Shown here piece after piece: positions 24,136-32,647 of a DNA stretch of 64,000 nt. A program made the translations under genes and the position numbers. Positions within the stretch are counted from its first letter, which is position 1, and every line of letters starts with the position of its first letter. The notes beneath the pieces were generated by a model. The model did not search any database. It worked only from the letters and a program-made list of their open reading frames with translations, and was not told the DNA's origin. The DNA is from Theodoxus fluviatilis (lineage: Eukaryota; Mollusca; Gastropoda; Cycloneritida; Neritidae): assembly GCA_034096865.1 (NCBI GenBank), contig JAWQFJ010002866.1:25001-89000 (forward strand). The letters run 5' to 3'.

Positions 24136-24440
24136 AATAAGGTCTAAACTGAGGAAGTACTCACAAGTTTTGCCATTCTCTGCTGGATTCTCTTCTGCCT
24201 CCTGTCATCCCCTCTGTTCAGCTTCTGCAGTTTCTTCATCAGTGCTATTTCTTGCTGACTCTTGGCCTGGAATTTGCCTTTCTTGGCCTTGAAGGGTTGG
24301 TCTGGGCGCTGCTGCCGTTGCTTTTGCTGCTTTCTTGCTTTGCCTGATGCTGCTGTAGCCTCTGTGCTTTGCTTCAGGTCCTTCCACTGGCTTGCCTCAT
24401 GGGGCAGCTTGGACGGCTTGCCTCGTGCCCACCGTGTCAT
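16846..24440 (-). CDS. ZCCHC9: Zinc finger CCHC domain-containing protein 9 (ZCCHC9), complete
   Basis: Exons in coding order: 24440-24165, 21199-21055, 18716-18624, 17238-17167 and 16982-16846; all borders are GT-AG and phases agree, giving 240 residues. The start MTRWAR is the family's own N-terminus. A basic Lys/Gln-rich segment (about residues 10-90) is followed by four CCHC knuckles of the form C-x2-C-x4-H-x4-C: CFNCREHGHKLNEC, CFKCGSTEHISSQC, CFVCKKQGHLSRDC and CKECGSVKHFKKDC. The tail ends KKLKKNKVVKF, like the KVVNF end of the vertebrate protein. Family members are nuclear/nucleolar RNA-binding proteins; a role in rRNA or RNA-exosome biology is known only by homology. It is convergent with Shc. 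Introns are loaded with repeats: a foldback element, an AGGTCA-rich transposon and a minisatellite that abuts the second exon. Confidence 0.95.
16983..17166 (-). other. ZCCHC9 intron 4
   Basis: A 184-bp intron with GTCAGT donor. Contains a short tandem of GCACAGCACATTGCACAGCA, otherwise unremarkable. Confidence 0.8.
17167..17238 (-). CDS. ZCCHC9: ZCCHC9 exon 4 (fourth zinc knuckle)
   Basis: Seventy-two bp encoding GGCKECGSVKHFKKDCPK then VLKQQ, phase 1 to phase 1. Donor is CAAG/GTCAGT. Confidence 0.94.
17239..18623 (-). other. ZCCHC9 intron 3 with a foldback element
   Basis: AT-rich intron of 1.4 kb. The only structure noted is the long imperfect inverted repeat at 18038-18335 and a G-run near 17661-17676. 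Confidence 0.75.
18038..18335. repeat. Long imperfect hairpin (foldback or MITE)
   Basis: The left arm starts CAGAGATGGGATTCCCAGAA, and the reverse complement of the right arm reads CAGAAATGGTTCTCAGAA. The arms stay alignable for about 140 bp through CAATTCT, CATCATATGC, GGTATTT and TCAGAGATGA, leaving a short loop near 18176-18205. Confidence 0.75.
18624..18716 (-). CDS. ZCCHC9: ZCCHC9 exon 3 (third zinc knuckle)
   Basis: Encodes KFPYATCFVCKKQGHLSRDC then PDNERGLYPN, closely matching the family's FAKCFVC...GHLSRSCPDN block. Phase 1 to phase 1; donor AATG/GTATGT. Confidence 0.96.
18811..20225. mobile_element. Dispersed TIR-type repeat rich in AGGTCA direct repeats
   Basis: Lies in ZCCHC9 intron 2. 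Two partial copies of one sequence start at 18811 and 19387 (period 576 bp) with GAAGGGCAAAGCCCATACGA. The outer ends carry GACTCACATGC (left) and GCATGTGAGTC (right, about 20212-20222), a perfect 11-bp inverted repeat, preceded on the right by GGAC repeats. The body holds more than a dozen TCAAGGTCA or TGACCTTGA sites, many as AGGTCAAGGTCA. No transposase ORF. Confidence 0.75.
20818..20880. repeat. C-run and CCCT low-complexity tract
   Basis: About 20 consecutive C followed by CCCT/CT units. The remainder of this part of intron 2 (20226-21054) shows nothing else. Confidence 0.9.
21055..21199 (-). CDS. ZCCHC9: ZCCHC9 exon 2 (first and second zinc knuckles)
   Basis: Starts GTGTGCTTCAACTGC (VCFNC) directly after TGTCAACAG and encodes two CCHC knuckles (HKLNECPQ, then GICFKCGSTEHISSQC) and AKVEP. 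Phase 0 to phase 1; donor CCAG/GTAAGG. Its first 14 nt are homologous to the unit of the adjoining minisatellite. Confidence 0.96.
21188..23415. repeat. ZCCHC9 intron 1 minisatellite, about 70 units of 25-31 bp
   Basis: On the + strand each unit reads CAGTCCAACCACACCTGTAC followed by ACAGACAAGG(A/G), or a shortened ACAAAGG or ACAGA form. Degenerate units lie at both edges (21215-21340 and 23300-23415). The array runs right up to the exon 2 acceptor: the boundary sequence CAGTTGAAGCACAC/CTGTTGACAGACAAGGA differs from the 31-bp consensus at only five positions. Both strands contain long frames made only of the repeat; these are not proteins. Confidence 0.95.
23416..24164 (-). other. Unique part of ZCCHC9 intron 1
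   Basis: Unique sequence 23416-23980, then an imperfect (CA)n array 23984-24134 just inside the exon 1 donor (GTGAGTAC on the minus strand). Confidence 0.85.
23984..24134. repeat. (CA)n microsatellite, interrupted
   Basis: CA repeat with CG and AAG interruptions followed by about 65 bp of pure CA. Confidence 0.95.
24165..24440 (-). CDS. ZCCHC9: ZCCHC9 exon 1 (start codon, basic N-terminus)
   Basis: ATG at 24440-24438 opening MTRWARGKPSKLP; 92 codons ending RIQQRMAKL, phase 0. Rich in Lys, Gln and Arg, as in the vertebrate N-terminus. This ATG is chosen because MTRWAR is the conserved family start. Confidence 0.92.
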
Positions 24441-24929
24441 CTTTGTGGTCTCTCTCTTCCTTTCAACCCAGCAACAGCTGCAAAGGGAGGTGGAGTGAAA
24501 GTTACATTGCTGAGTATTTTGACTTTAAAATCCCGTCTGTTCTCTCACTGCAGTGGCAGATGTGTTGAGGACACAGGTTGGAAAGAATAAAACTGCTGCT
24601 CCTCATTCTGTTTCTATGCATGCTTGTCAACATGAAACATCCCATACCACCATTCTCTACCACTTGCAGCCATTTTCATACCACCTGTAACTGCCAGCTA
24701 AGGGCTGCATTCCCTCTTGAGTTTACTTTCTTGAACTCATGGATCTACAGCCAAAAAAGCATAATCAGTTGTGGTTAAGGTAAAATGGCCCCCAAAATAG
24801 ATTACATAGGTAGGCCTGACTTAAAGAAATGATTGTGTTTTTGTAAATAGGAGGTCAGATTGAGATTGCACAAATTTGAGTGAGTGAGTATGCGTGTGTT
24901 GTAAGAAACATCATGTATATATATATATA

Positions 24930-25130
24930 TATCTGAACATGAGTAAGAATTTTTCTTTCACTGAAAATGCATTTTTACTTAAAATTAAATAGTGCTCATA
25001 GGAAAGATAGAACACTATGCAGTTTGTAGTGTACCTTCATTAAAAAAAAGAGAGACATATTTCCACAACTGAAAAGGAGTTGAGGGTTGGCAGAAAAAAT
25101 AGATGGGTCAGGTTACCTTAGCACTCCCCA
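24930..25130. repeat. Old dispersed repeat R1, fragment
   Basis: Shares TTTCTTTCACTGAAAATGCA-like sequence, a CTCATAGG...AGATAG stretch, and GGCAGAAAAAAT...GGTCAGGTTACC-like sequence with 2000-2180. Strongly diverged. Confidence 0.45.
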
Positions 25131-25472
25131 CCCCCACCTCAACCTAATTATAAATATAACCTGAAGAAAAAAACTGAATAATTGACTCCTAAAGTACTTT
25201 ATGGCCAGAGCTGCTTGTGACCGCCCTCATTAGCTGGGTTTAGGAATAAAATAATGAGCTTCTGCTGGAAACTTCTGAGGGAGTGCAGCTGTTTGACTGG
25301 CTGCTAGGGGAACTGTTCAACAATGAAAGGGCTGAAATTATTATAAGCTAGTGTGGGACATAATTCATTAAAAACTTATCATCTGGCATGAGTTTTCAAA
25401 ATAACTATTGGGAAACAAGATTTATAAACAAAAGCACATACAACAGAGTCATCTGCTCATTCACCATACTTG

Positions 25473-25852
25473 CTTGATGCACAATGTTGGAAACAGGAAA
25501 TCTCAGAAGGGGAAAGCATACTTGATGCACAATGTTGGAAACAGGAAATCTCAGACGGGGAAAGCATACTTGATGCACAATGTTGGAAACAGGAAATCTC
25601 AGAAGGGGAAAGCATACTTGATGCACAATGTTGGAAGCAGGAAATCTCAGAAGGGGAAAGCATACTTGATGCACAATGTTGGAAACAGGAAATCTCAGAA
25701 GGGGAAAGCATACTTGATGCACAATGTTGGAAACAGGAAATCTCAGAAGGGGAAAGCATACTTGATGCACAATGTTGGAAACAGGAAATCTCAGAAGGGG
25801 AAAGCATACTTGATGCACAATGTTGGAAACAGGAAATCTCAGAAGGGGAAAA
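25473..25852. repeat. Eight tandem copies of a 48-bp unit
   Basis: The unit begins CTTGATGCACAATGTTGGAA and ends AGAAGGGGAAAGCATA; copies differ by only a few substitutions. Since 48 is divisible by three, several frames on both strands read through as 16-residue repeats with no protein-like composition. Confidence 0.95.
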
Positions 25853-25969
25853 CAGATTTGCGACTCAAACGTGGGTGATATATATGTCAACTTGCAAAAC
25901 CCCGAACTTACTTTTCACCTTCAACCCTTTTCACCCTGCAAGTCCCGCTGTGGCCTGAACATAAGCTCC

Positions 25970-26515
25970 TGCACAAGTGAGAGGGATTTGGGAAGGGAAC
26001 TGGGGTTGAGCACTTGTATATTTTGTTAGAATCTTTGCTATTCTTGTATATTATATATTTTTAAAGCCCATTATCTGAGCCTCACACGAAAGGTGAGTAT
26101 TTTCTGTGCGCGAGAGAAATATGTTGTCATAAAGAAGAAGAAAATAAAACTTGTCTGGGAAAAAAATGTCCACCATGACCACCCTGAATGAGGTGTTGTG
26201 TCCTAGACCACTTGGATCGGCATGGATTGTGGTCAAGGGGGAGACAACTCTGACTTTTTTCTTTTTCCTTTCCTTTCATGAGATATACATATACAGAAGA
26301 ATGTAGCTGTGCTGTAGATAAGATGTCAGAGAGATTTGGGAAGGGAATTTGGGTTGAGGGTCTGCTTCTTTTGATAGATTCAGAGCTATCCTAGTATTCA
26401 ACTTTTTTCCTGCCCTTTATCCGAGCCTCACAGGAAAGATGATTAATTTCTATGAGAGAAATAAAATTATGTTATCAAGAGGAGAAAACTAAAACTTGTC
26501 TGAAAAGAAAACAGT
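25970..26515. repeat. Diverged tandem duplication, about 350-bp spacing
   Basis: GAGGGATTTGGGAAGGGAAC near 25980 recurs as GAGAGATTTGGGAAGGGAAT near 26330. GAGCCTCACACGAAAGGTGA near 26078 recurs as GAGCCTCACAGGAAAGATGA near 26422. AAAACTTGTCTG is shared at the end. Confidence 0.7.
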
Positions 26516-28081
26516 TTATACAAAGTAATTTTTATTTTAAGGTACCCATTAAATCTTACAAGGTTGCCTCCCTTAATGTGGGATGAAAAGAGTTAAAGTA
26601 CTAGTGCCCAGTTTAGAAAAAGTGATTTTTGTGAAATATTGTTTAAAAAAAAGTTTTTCATATCACTTTGTAGTAAATTCTAAGTAGAATATGACTGTAT
26701 GCTTTGTTTATGGGGGAAATGGTCCATATATTATAGTTAAACATTGGAAGGAAGAGACTGTCAGCTGTTGTAATGAGGTATGAGAATTTTTAATGCGATA
26801 TTCTCAGTATCCAGATTTTCAACTCTACAGTACGCGTTAGATTTCAGACATCATATCTCTGTACTCCGAAGTTCGACCTCCTTAAAACTAGGCATATATG
26901 GCTCACACAGCCTGCTTCATGGGATGATTCATTATCAAAACTATCTTTCTGTATGTCAAAGTGACAGGATCTTGAATATGTAGTTAGCAACTTGTTACAC
27001 GCAGCCTCTGAGTCTAGGGGTATGGATTTATTACTATTTGGATGAGGCCTGACTTGCACACATAACCATCACTGTTTTTAATTCGAGCTGTCCCTTTCTC
27101 TCAAAACATGAAGGAAAGGTCAGGAGGAATCAATTAATAAGGATTTAATCAAATAATGACAAATTGTAATGTAGTCCTGCATAAATCAAGCATACACAAG
27201 GAGAGTTGTAAGTATTAGGCCAGCCTGATTAACGAGTGATAAAACTTCTTCTTAGCTCCACTTTGAAGGACTTCTCTCGTGAGTCTTATGGTTATTATTC
27301 TTCGAATGTTCGTTTTCGTTCCTATCATATGAGTTTACTACATCAATTCCAGTGGAAAGTAAATTCACAATTACCGCTTAGCGGGGACGGGAAACTTTCC
27401 TCGACCTCAGTAGACAAAGGGGGGGGAGAAAAAGAGGCAGCTGGCGTGGACGGGTTGTGATGACAGGGCGTTGAGGTGTAGTTGGCAACGTTGAAGGGCA
27501 GCGTTGCTGGAGGTACCTCTGAATGAGTTGGAGGGAAAACAACTCGGGCTCAGCAGGGACTTTGGGTGAGCGTTGCTGCCTGGCTCGGGTGGTCAATCCA
27601 AAGTGAAGGGCCACTCATGTCCAATTTACTCCACTCACGGTTTGGGAGACAGTAGCAATCTCACTGACTGGTGGTTGAATGGTCTGGACACATCGGTGAT
27701 GATTAGAGTATTGCGGTGTTTTTCTTATAATTATATGACGTCACTCGCCATCGTTCACTGATGTCATTCACCATTCCACTTTTTCACTTCATGTAAAGAA
27801 CATCAGTCACTGTTCTCTTCTGCTCTCCTTTTTTTTTTCCTTTCCACTCCTCCCCGTCTCTGAGACCCTAACGTCCATGTGAACCAGCGCACAGGTGGGC
27901 TTGGATACTACAATTTCCTTGTCCATTCATTCCCTGATGGGGAACCATTACAAACTCCATTCACGTAACTGCATATTAGATACTGTGTTAATAATGAAAT
28001 GCTCACAGTAGTTGTCTTTATTTGGGGCTAGGATATGCTATCCTATGTACTGTACTTCTGTGCAAAATTAGAAGTTTCTAT

Positions 28082-29146
28082 TGTTACGAACGGGGCTCTT
28101 TATCTCCCATTCAAGAGAGATTGGTCTAGGGGTTTTTCTTACCGTTCCGTAACATTCTCTTTCATTCCATGCAATGCAAGTGAACAAGACCGTACAGAGG
28201 AGAAAGTGAGGATTGAACTTTAAAGATGACTTTTAATAATAATAGGTGAAATGATAATTCTTAATGTAACTAATTTAAGGTATCAAAATGTAAGGTTTAG
28301 CCAGCCAGCCTTTGGGATACGACTTATCTGATTGCGTCAGCCTCTGCTGACCGCCGTTGAATGTAGTGTCTTTCTGACGAGGGTGAAGAAACGGTGGGCC
28401 ATTAACGTCGGGTTATTTATAGCCTGGTCAGGGCTCGTTGAAGCGTGAGGCTGGTGGAAGGGAGGGTTCCATCTTTCGTCTCCCCTCCTAGGTGAAACGT
28501 GGAGTAGGTCGGGCTTGGCGTGGTCAGTTGCCTCGTCATGGCGATTGGCGTGGGGGCGGGCGTTGAGGCTTGAACCGTGGGCAGGCGGGGGTCGGGGCTA
28601 ATCAGGCATGACTGCCTGATGCTCTCTCGGCTGGGCGGCGGATTCGCATTCCGTCCCCTCTGGTTGACCTCCAGCGCTTTCCGTCGCACGGTCAGGTGCG
28701 GCGGGCAGGTGTGGCGCGAGGTGTTGGCAGGAAGAGAGAGAGGGAGAGGGTCGGAGAGTGTTTTATAGATGCACTCAGTGTCCGGTGCTGACCAATCGCG
28801 CTCCAGACGCCATCTTGCCCTCATCACGAGACCCCGGTCACGAGATCTTGTTTACAAGCCGGATTCTTTTGTCACCTCTGGTCACGAGATGTGGATGACG
28901 CGACCTGCATCAGAGGCCGGCGTCACGAGATTGGGCTCCTTTGTCTACACACACTGACCAGTCCTATTTTTGGCACAGGCACGACGCAGTAGAAACGTTC
29001 AAATCTCCTTTGTCCTTTTCAAAATCCCACCCTGACACAATTTCCTAACTGCTGGCTGGGTTATCTAAAAGCTAGGTTTGAGAACTGGCTGGCTCATATA
29101 CTTATTCATATAACTAACTTACAACAAAATCTCTCCATTCATCACA
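28082..29146 (-). repeat. LTR (3' LTR in element orientation)
   Basis: Starts TGTTACGAACGGGG and ends CATTCATCACA on the + strand. 1065 bp, nearly identical to 32648-33713. The one difference seen is CCCCTCTGG here against CCCAGTCTGG in the other copy. Confidence 0.95.
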
Positions 29147-29297
29147 CCTCCACACCTAAAAGTCGTGAATTACAGGGGATTTGGAATTCACGATGAGTGG
29201 GCAAATATATCTATTGAATCAACTTAAGCAAAAACATCTCTATTCATGACATCCCTACACCTAATGTCGTGAATTACAGGGGATTTGGAATTCACGA
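29121..29297. repeat. Duplicated LTR-edge segment with two hairpins
   Basis: A segment of about 104 bp that spans the last bases of the LTR and the adjacent interior is repeated beside itself. Each copy has a 9-bp perfect stem TCGTGAATT...AATTCACGA with a 13-nt loop (29163-29193 and 29267-29297). In element orientation this is just upstream of the 3' LTR, where the polypurine tract belongs; AGGTGTGGAGG on the minus strand is a candidate tract. Confidence 0.8.
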
Positions 29298-29576
29298 TGG
29301 GGGTAATTGACTATTCAACACATCATTAGTCTACTTCATATAAGGTTGTAACCTTCTCTGACAGTTACATATTTTCTAATCACTATCCATTGTGAATACA
29401 TCAATACAGTGGCATGCAAAGACAGAAAGGGGAAAACACAGGAGGATAGACACATGTTTGCTTCTACCTGTGAAAGGTTACATATGTCTCTGGTCGTTGT
29501 CGTCAGCTAGTGAACTATAGGTCTAGTCAGACAGACATATCCATTTTCTCATCCCCATTCGACCATTCCTCCAAGT

Positions 29577-32300
29577 TCAGACTTCTCTTCCTTTCTTCCG
29601 TTTCTTCCATTCACGCCCTCTTCTCCCTCTCTGCTTTGCCTCGCCGGGACAGTCATTAACACGCACTGTCCACCCGCCACCTGGGGTCTCCCTGGGCTCG
29701 GCACTTTCCATCCCTGTCTCTACACGAGATTCAGTCCTCGCCTCCCTCTTGCAGTCCTCCATGGCCACATGGGGCTGTAGTACACTCATCATTCCTTCAA
29801 CTGTCCTCTCCTCCTCTTCTTTCACACACACGTCTCTTCGTTCCACTGTCACCCCTGGGAAAGGCACACATTTCTCACCTCCTAAGCTAGCCTCGGGCAC
29901 TCTTCTCAATTGGACATCTCGCCGTGGATAGCGTTTGCTCGATACACTTCTCTGGTATCTCTCACTCTCCATCCCAACGTGGTCACTCTCGCTGCTCTCT
30001 TCTGCTCTGTCACCCTTCATGACATTCACACCACTATCGGCAGGAACCGATAAACACAGACACGCTTTCACGCTTGCCTTGTTTTCTCTCTCCACCTGCA
30101 CTATTGCTTCTTCTCTGTCTCCTCTCTCCACTTGCACTACTTCCTGGGGGATGACTTGCTCAAACAGGGGTTTGAGTTCTCTATCTCCCGTCTGTTCCTC
30201 TAACAGGTTGTCTTCCTTGCTGGAGTTTACCTCTACTGGGGTGCCTGTACTGGCATCCGCCTCTGTATTCCCCTCCGATCTCTGGCTAGGTACGTCGCTG
30301 TCCTGCCCTGTATCTGACTCTTCCTTTCGACTCCCGTCGCTGACTTCTGTGTCCGACTTCTCTGTCTGACTCCTGTCTCTGACCTCTAGGTCTGATTTCT
30401 CTCCTCGGACTACTGTCTCTACATTCTCTCCTAGGGAGGTCTCCGAGATATCTGTCTCCCTTTCTGCTTCTCTTCCACGCGCACGTGTCACCTCACATGC
30501 TGAGAAACCTGTCTCCTTCTCCCTATCTACTGTCACCACCTGGGGTGAAGTTAGGGTTAGCTCGACCTGCCTGGCAGGCGGCACTAAGTCATTACCCAAA
30601 ATGACGTCAAAGCTTCCACAGCCTATCATCCCATCTAGAACTGCTACTTGCACCGTTCCTGAGACTAGAGCGCTCTCTATCTCTACCTGATGGGTGGGAA
30701 CGTATTTCCCGACTCCAGGAATGATTCCTGACAACCAAGTCCTCCTGTCTGTCTCTCGGCTATTGAACGGCAGTACATCACCGCGCACTATCGTCACATT
30801 CGCGCCAGTATCTCTAAGCATTCGGACACGTTGCTTCGTTCCGCCTGGCAATCCTATCAGTCCTTGACTGATGTAAGGATCGAATTCCCCTCTCGGTCCG
30901 AGACCGGTGATCGGGCGAGATTCGTCTCCTTTCTGGGGTTCTACACCCTCCCTGCCTAGCCACTGCGTTTTGGGCTGCTCCCTGAACACGCGACACGCAA
31001 ACATAGAATGAGACGTTGGTTGGTTAAGACGGCAATCTCTGGAGAAATGGCCGAATTCCTTACATCGATAGCACTGGATTTGGGAAAGGTCTATCCCTTC
31101 CCGTTTCTCTCCACCCTGGTTCCTATGCCCTGCATGGCTCCCTCGACTATGACTTCCATTCTTAGAATGGTCATATGCTCTCTGGTGAGGCTTCCCACCT
31201 CCGAACTTCCCTTGTGCTGGAGAATTCCCTCTCCCTGCATTCCCTACTTGGCAGTGCACTGCCGCGTACGTGTCGCATACCGTAGCGGCCTGATCTAGGG
31301 TTTCTACCCTGCGATCTGAGAGATGCATCCTGAGATCGTCAGTCACTCTCTCATGAAACGCCTCCATGAGCATTGTCTCCCTGAGCTTCTCATAGCTATT
31401 TCCCACCTCTTCTGCCCGTAACCACCTGTCAAACGTGGTTCTTAGATCATGAGCAAATTCTCTGAAAGTTTTTCTCTCTGCTTTCTGCAGGCTACGGAAT
31501 TTCTTTCTATAGCTTTCAGGTACGAGTTGGTACTCCCTCAAGATAGCTTCCTTCACTCTCACATAGTCCTGACTGTCTTCTGTAGTTAGAGAAACAAAAA
31601 CGTCGCGTGCTTTTCCTACTAGCACGGACTGTAGGAGTGCTGTCCACTTTTCTCTGGGCCAGTTCCAGGTGATAGCAGTCTTCTCAAAGTACTCAAAATA
31701 GCTTTCCAGATTTGCCTCATCAAATGCTGGAACTTTGTCTACCTTCACGGTGACCGACTCACTGCTGCTACTACCACTGGATTCTCTCCTATCTCTGGAT
31801 TGCAGTTCTAGTTCTCTAAGCTTGACTTCTTTCTGCATCTCCATCTCCAGCTGCATCTGTCTCAGGGCTATTTCCTGCTGCTTCTCCTGCTGCTTCAGTG
31901 CTATCTCCTGCTCCATCTGTCTCAGTGCCCTCTCCTGCTGCATCTCATGCTGCTTTAGTGCTATCTCATGCTGCATCTCAAGCTTCCTAAGTTCTAATGG
32001 GTCTGGCATGCTTGCCATTCCATTTCTACTCCCTGGTGTCGAACGACCAGAATTTTGACCTTCTTGTTCTTCTGCTTGATTTAGACTTGCCATGTTAAAA
32101 TCAAGTTCTGCCTCCTTCCCTGAATCTACAAGAATTTCCTTGTTTCTAAGACCCTCTATCAATTGTGCTCTGATGATCTCAACCCTCCCTTTTTTGATAC
32201 TGATTTCAAAGTGCTCGGCAATCTGCAACAATTCTTTCTTTGTTGCATTACTTAGGATTTGTACATCTAAGTTTGTGATAAAATTCGTAACTGTGTCCAT
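29577..32300 (-). CDS. Gag-protease polyprotein of the LTR retrotransposon
   Basis: A 907-residue intact frame. In order: an N-terminal helical segment (1-60); a Gln/Glu-rich predicted coiled coil (about 103-170); a capsid-like helical region (about 190-350); a zinc knuckle CYRCKEFGHFSRDC with C410, C413, H418 and C423; a retropepsin-type aspartic protease with DTG at 497-499 and a VILGND segment at 566-571; then a long charged Glu/Asp/Arg/Ser tail (about 600-907) with no recognised domain. The ORF ends without entering a pol frame, and 430 bp of non-coding interior follow before the LTR. The open frame in a young element suggests Gag and protease are, or were recently, functional. The start is the first ATG downstream of the leader. 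Confidence 0.9.
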   Translation of the reverse strand: MDTVTNFITNLDVQILSNATKKELLQIAEHFEISIKKGRVEIIRAQLIEGLRNKEILVDSGKEAELDFNMASLNQAEEQEGQNSGRSTPGSRNGMASMPDPLELRKLEMQHEIALKQHEMQQERALRQMEQEIALKQQEKQQEIALRQMQLEMEMQKEVKLRELELQSRDRRESSGSSSSESVTVKVDKVPAFDEANLESYFEYFEKTAITWNWPREKWTALLQSVLVGKARDVFVSLTTEDSQDYVRVKEAILREYQLVPESYRKKFRSLQKAERKTFREFAHDLRTTFDRWLRAEEVGNSYEKLRETMLMEAFHERVTDDLRMHLSDRRVETLDQAATVCDTYAAVHCQVGNAGRGNSPAQGKFGGGKPHQRAYDHSKNGSHSRGSHAGHRNQGGEKREGIDLSQIQCYRCKEFGHFSRDCRLNQPTSHSMFACRVFREQPKTQWLGREGVEPQKGDESRPITGLGPRGEFDPYISQGLIGLPGGTKQRVRMLRDTGANVTIVRGDVLPFNSRETDRRTWLSGIIPGVGKYVPTHQVEIESALVSGTVQVAVLDGMIGCGSFDVILGNDLVPPARQVELTLTSPQVVTVDREKETGFSACEVTRARGREAERETDISETSLGENVETVVRGEKSDLEVRDRSQTEKSDTEVSDGSRKEESDTGQDSDVPSQRSEGNTEADASTGTPVEVNSSKEDNLLEEQTGDRELKPLFEQVIPQEVVQVERGDREEAIVQVERENKASVKACLCLSVPADSGVNVMKGDRAEESSESDHVGMESERYQRSVSSKRYPRRDVQLRRVPEASLGGEKCVPFPGVTVERRDVCVKEEEERTVEGMMSVLQPHVAMEDCKREARTESRVETGMESAEPRETPGGGWTVRVNDCPGEAKQRGRRGREWKKRKKGREV

Positions 32301-32647
32301 GACTTATCTTCAAACTCAGCTAAGGTTGTCCAAAATTCTAATTCTTAACTGTCATCACCTAAGCAAAAATGTCACGTCGATTGTCAGTCTGATCAATACA
32401 CAATGAAATGCATGAGTTCCTTTCACAGGTGAAGCAAGTCAAAGTAACAGAGTTGACAACACAATCTTTCGTTCAGACACACAGCTTGCTCACTCTTTTC
32501 CAATAGGTCAATGTTCTAGAAAAACAGTTTCTCACAGCTCAAATTTCTATTACAGTGGATGGAATGATTGATTCAAATCTCTTATGAATTTTTCAACTGT
32601 TACAAAGTTTTACTAATTGTTCAAAATCTCGGACTGAGCTACCCAAT
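32301..32647 (-). other. Leader of the LTR retrotransposon
   Basis: Between the 5' LTR (in element orientation) and the gag start. Two bases after the LTR the minus strand reads TGGGTAGCTCAGTCC, which begins with the TGG expected of a tRNA primer-binding site. The matching tRNA is not identified and the match resembles an internal tRNA segment, so this is only a candidate. Confidence 0.4.

Larger units (their letters stand above)
24441..28077. other. Intergenic region upstream of ZCCHC9
   Basis: No gene recognised. Holds an R1-like fragment (about 24930-25130), a 48-bp tandem array (25473-25852), a diverged 350-bp duplication (25970-26515), and a GC-richer stretch 27360-27900 that looks like neither coding sequence nor a repeat seen elsewhere here. 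The ZCCHC9 promoter must lie just above 24440, but no TATA element stands out. Confidence 0.6.

Noticed and set aside
25405..25890. 161-162-codon frames on both strands of the 48-bp array
   Set aside because: The unit length is a multiple of three, so frames stay open by arithmetic; composition is repeat-driven.
27360..27900. Possible older solo LTR or CpG-richer promoter
   Set aside because: No paired copy, target duplication or terminal TG...CA could be established by eye.
28577..28827. Small ORFs repeated at 28.4-29.0 kb and 33.1-33.5 kb
   Set aside because: They occur identically in both LTRs and are non-coding LTR sequence.
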